Positions 5,485-5,607 of a DNA stretch of 5,607 nt are shown piece by piece. The notes under the pieces were generated by a model. The model ran no database searches. It worked only from the letters and a program-made list of their open reading frames with translations, and had not been told where the DNA came from. Numbering within the stretch: position 1 is the stretch's first letter; every line of letters starts with the position of its first letter. Both the position numbers and the translations under genes were made by a program. Origin of the DNA: Methylococcales bacterium (GTDB lineage Bacteria; Pseudomonadota; Gammaproteobacteria; Methylococcales; Methylomonadaceae). The stretch is from contig SHZG01000160.1 in assembly GCA_009692395.1 (NCBI GenBank), positions 1 through 5,607 on the forward strand, given 5' to 3'.

Positions 5485-5607
5485 GAATAAATATCGCGCC
5501 CGAATTCGACCTTGTTGATAAGCAAACCGATGACGGTGTCGTGCATCAACTCTAGTTTTGAGAAGCAAATGGTCTTGCGATTGAGTCGTTTGATCCATGT
5601 CCGAAAG
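5469..5607 (-). CDS. IS1-family transposase, C-terminal 45 residues (partial)
   Basis: From the window edge the minus strand reads FRTWIKRLNRKTICFSK, then MHDTVIGLLINKVEF, and ends at TAA (5471-5469). This aligns with the E. coli IS1 InsB tail LRQHLARLGRKSLSFSK and LHDKVIG. The catalytic Glu motif IERxNLN would lie immediately upstream, just outside the window. The frame is intact over the visible stretch; the tail after VIG is longer than in E. coli IS1. Confidence 0.85.
   Translation of the reverse strand, partial: FRTWIKRLNRKTICFSKLELMHDTVIGLLINKVEFGRDIYSSLQI

Larger units (their letters stand above)
5460..5607 (-). mobile_element. IS1-family insertion sequence, 3' portion (runs off window end)
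   Basis: The element contains an IS1 terminal repeat and the C-terminal coding end of an IS1 transposase on the minus strand, so its 3' end is at 5460 and its 5' end lies beyond the window. It is in the same orientation as the left element and, from the repeat match, is probably the same IS or a very close relative. Because the two copies show different parts of the element, their internal sequences cannot be compared directly. Confidence 0.88.

Noticed and set aside
1..5607. The window as a circle cut within one simple IS insertion.
   Set aside because: The bases flanking the two IS ends (ACTGGGTTA before 5460, CGATTTTCT from 664) are not a target duplication, and the broken genes on each side do not join into one. 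Only a recombination-derived circle would remain possible.

Overview
The window is a piece of a gammaproteobacterial chromosome. It carries an intact housekeeping core, and each end runs into an IS1-family insertion sequence. The assignment rests on protein similarity recalled from known families: a YccA tail close to that of E. coli, YpjD divergent from ffh, and the gene order rpsP-rimM-trmD-rplS. Moderate-to-low GC and IS1-type elements would suit a Thiotrichales/Beggiatoa-like or Methylococcales-like lineage, but I cannot fix the genus.

Layout. 1-663 (minus): 5' part of an IS1-family element, cut by the window edge. Its transposase is split into a zinc-finger/HTH frame and a DDE-domain frame that meet at a run of seven A. 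664-983 (plus): the 3' half of yccA, beginning at the first base after the IS end, so a broken gene. 1013-1043: a bidirectional terminator between the convergent yccA remnant and ypjD. 1048-1842 (minus): ypjD, a CcsA-like inner-membrane protein. 1843-1978: divergent promoter region. 1979-3334 (plus): ffh, the signal recognition particle GTPase. 3335-3433: rpsP promoter and leader. 3434-5298 (plus): rpsP (bS16), rimM, trmD and rplS (bL19), tightly packed and closed by a strong terminator at 5321-5348. 5401-5459 (plus): the first 19 codons of an unidentified gene, cut by the second IS. 5460-5607 (minus): 3' end of an IS1-family element in the same orientation as the first, also cut by the window edge.

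Function. Ffh with 4.5S RNA (not in the window) targets inner-membrane proteins co-translationally. bS16 and RimM act in 30S assembly, TrmD makes m1G37 in tRNA, and bL19 sits at the 30S/50S interface. YpjD and YccA are inner-membrane proteins; YccA is known in E. coli as a modulator of the FtsH protease.

The core is ordinary. The unusual features are at the edges and in translation starts: two same-orientation IS1 ends facing each other across the operon, each cutting a gene; a transposase with a seven-A frame switch and no standard start codon; and a contrast in ribosome binding sites between the ribosomal-protein genes and the enzyme genes. I saw no convincing undescribed system, CRISPR array, tRNA or rRNA.
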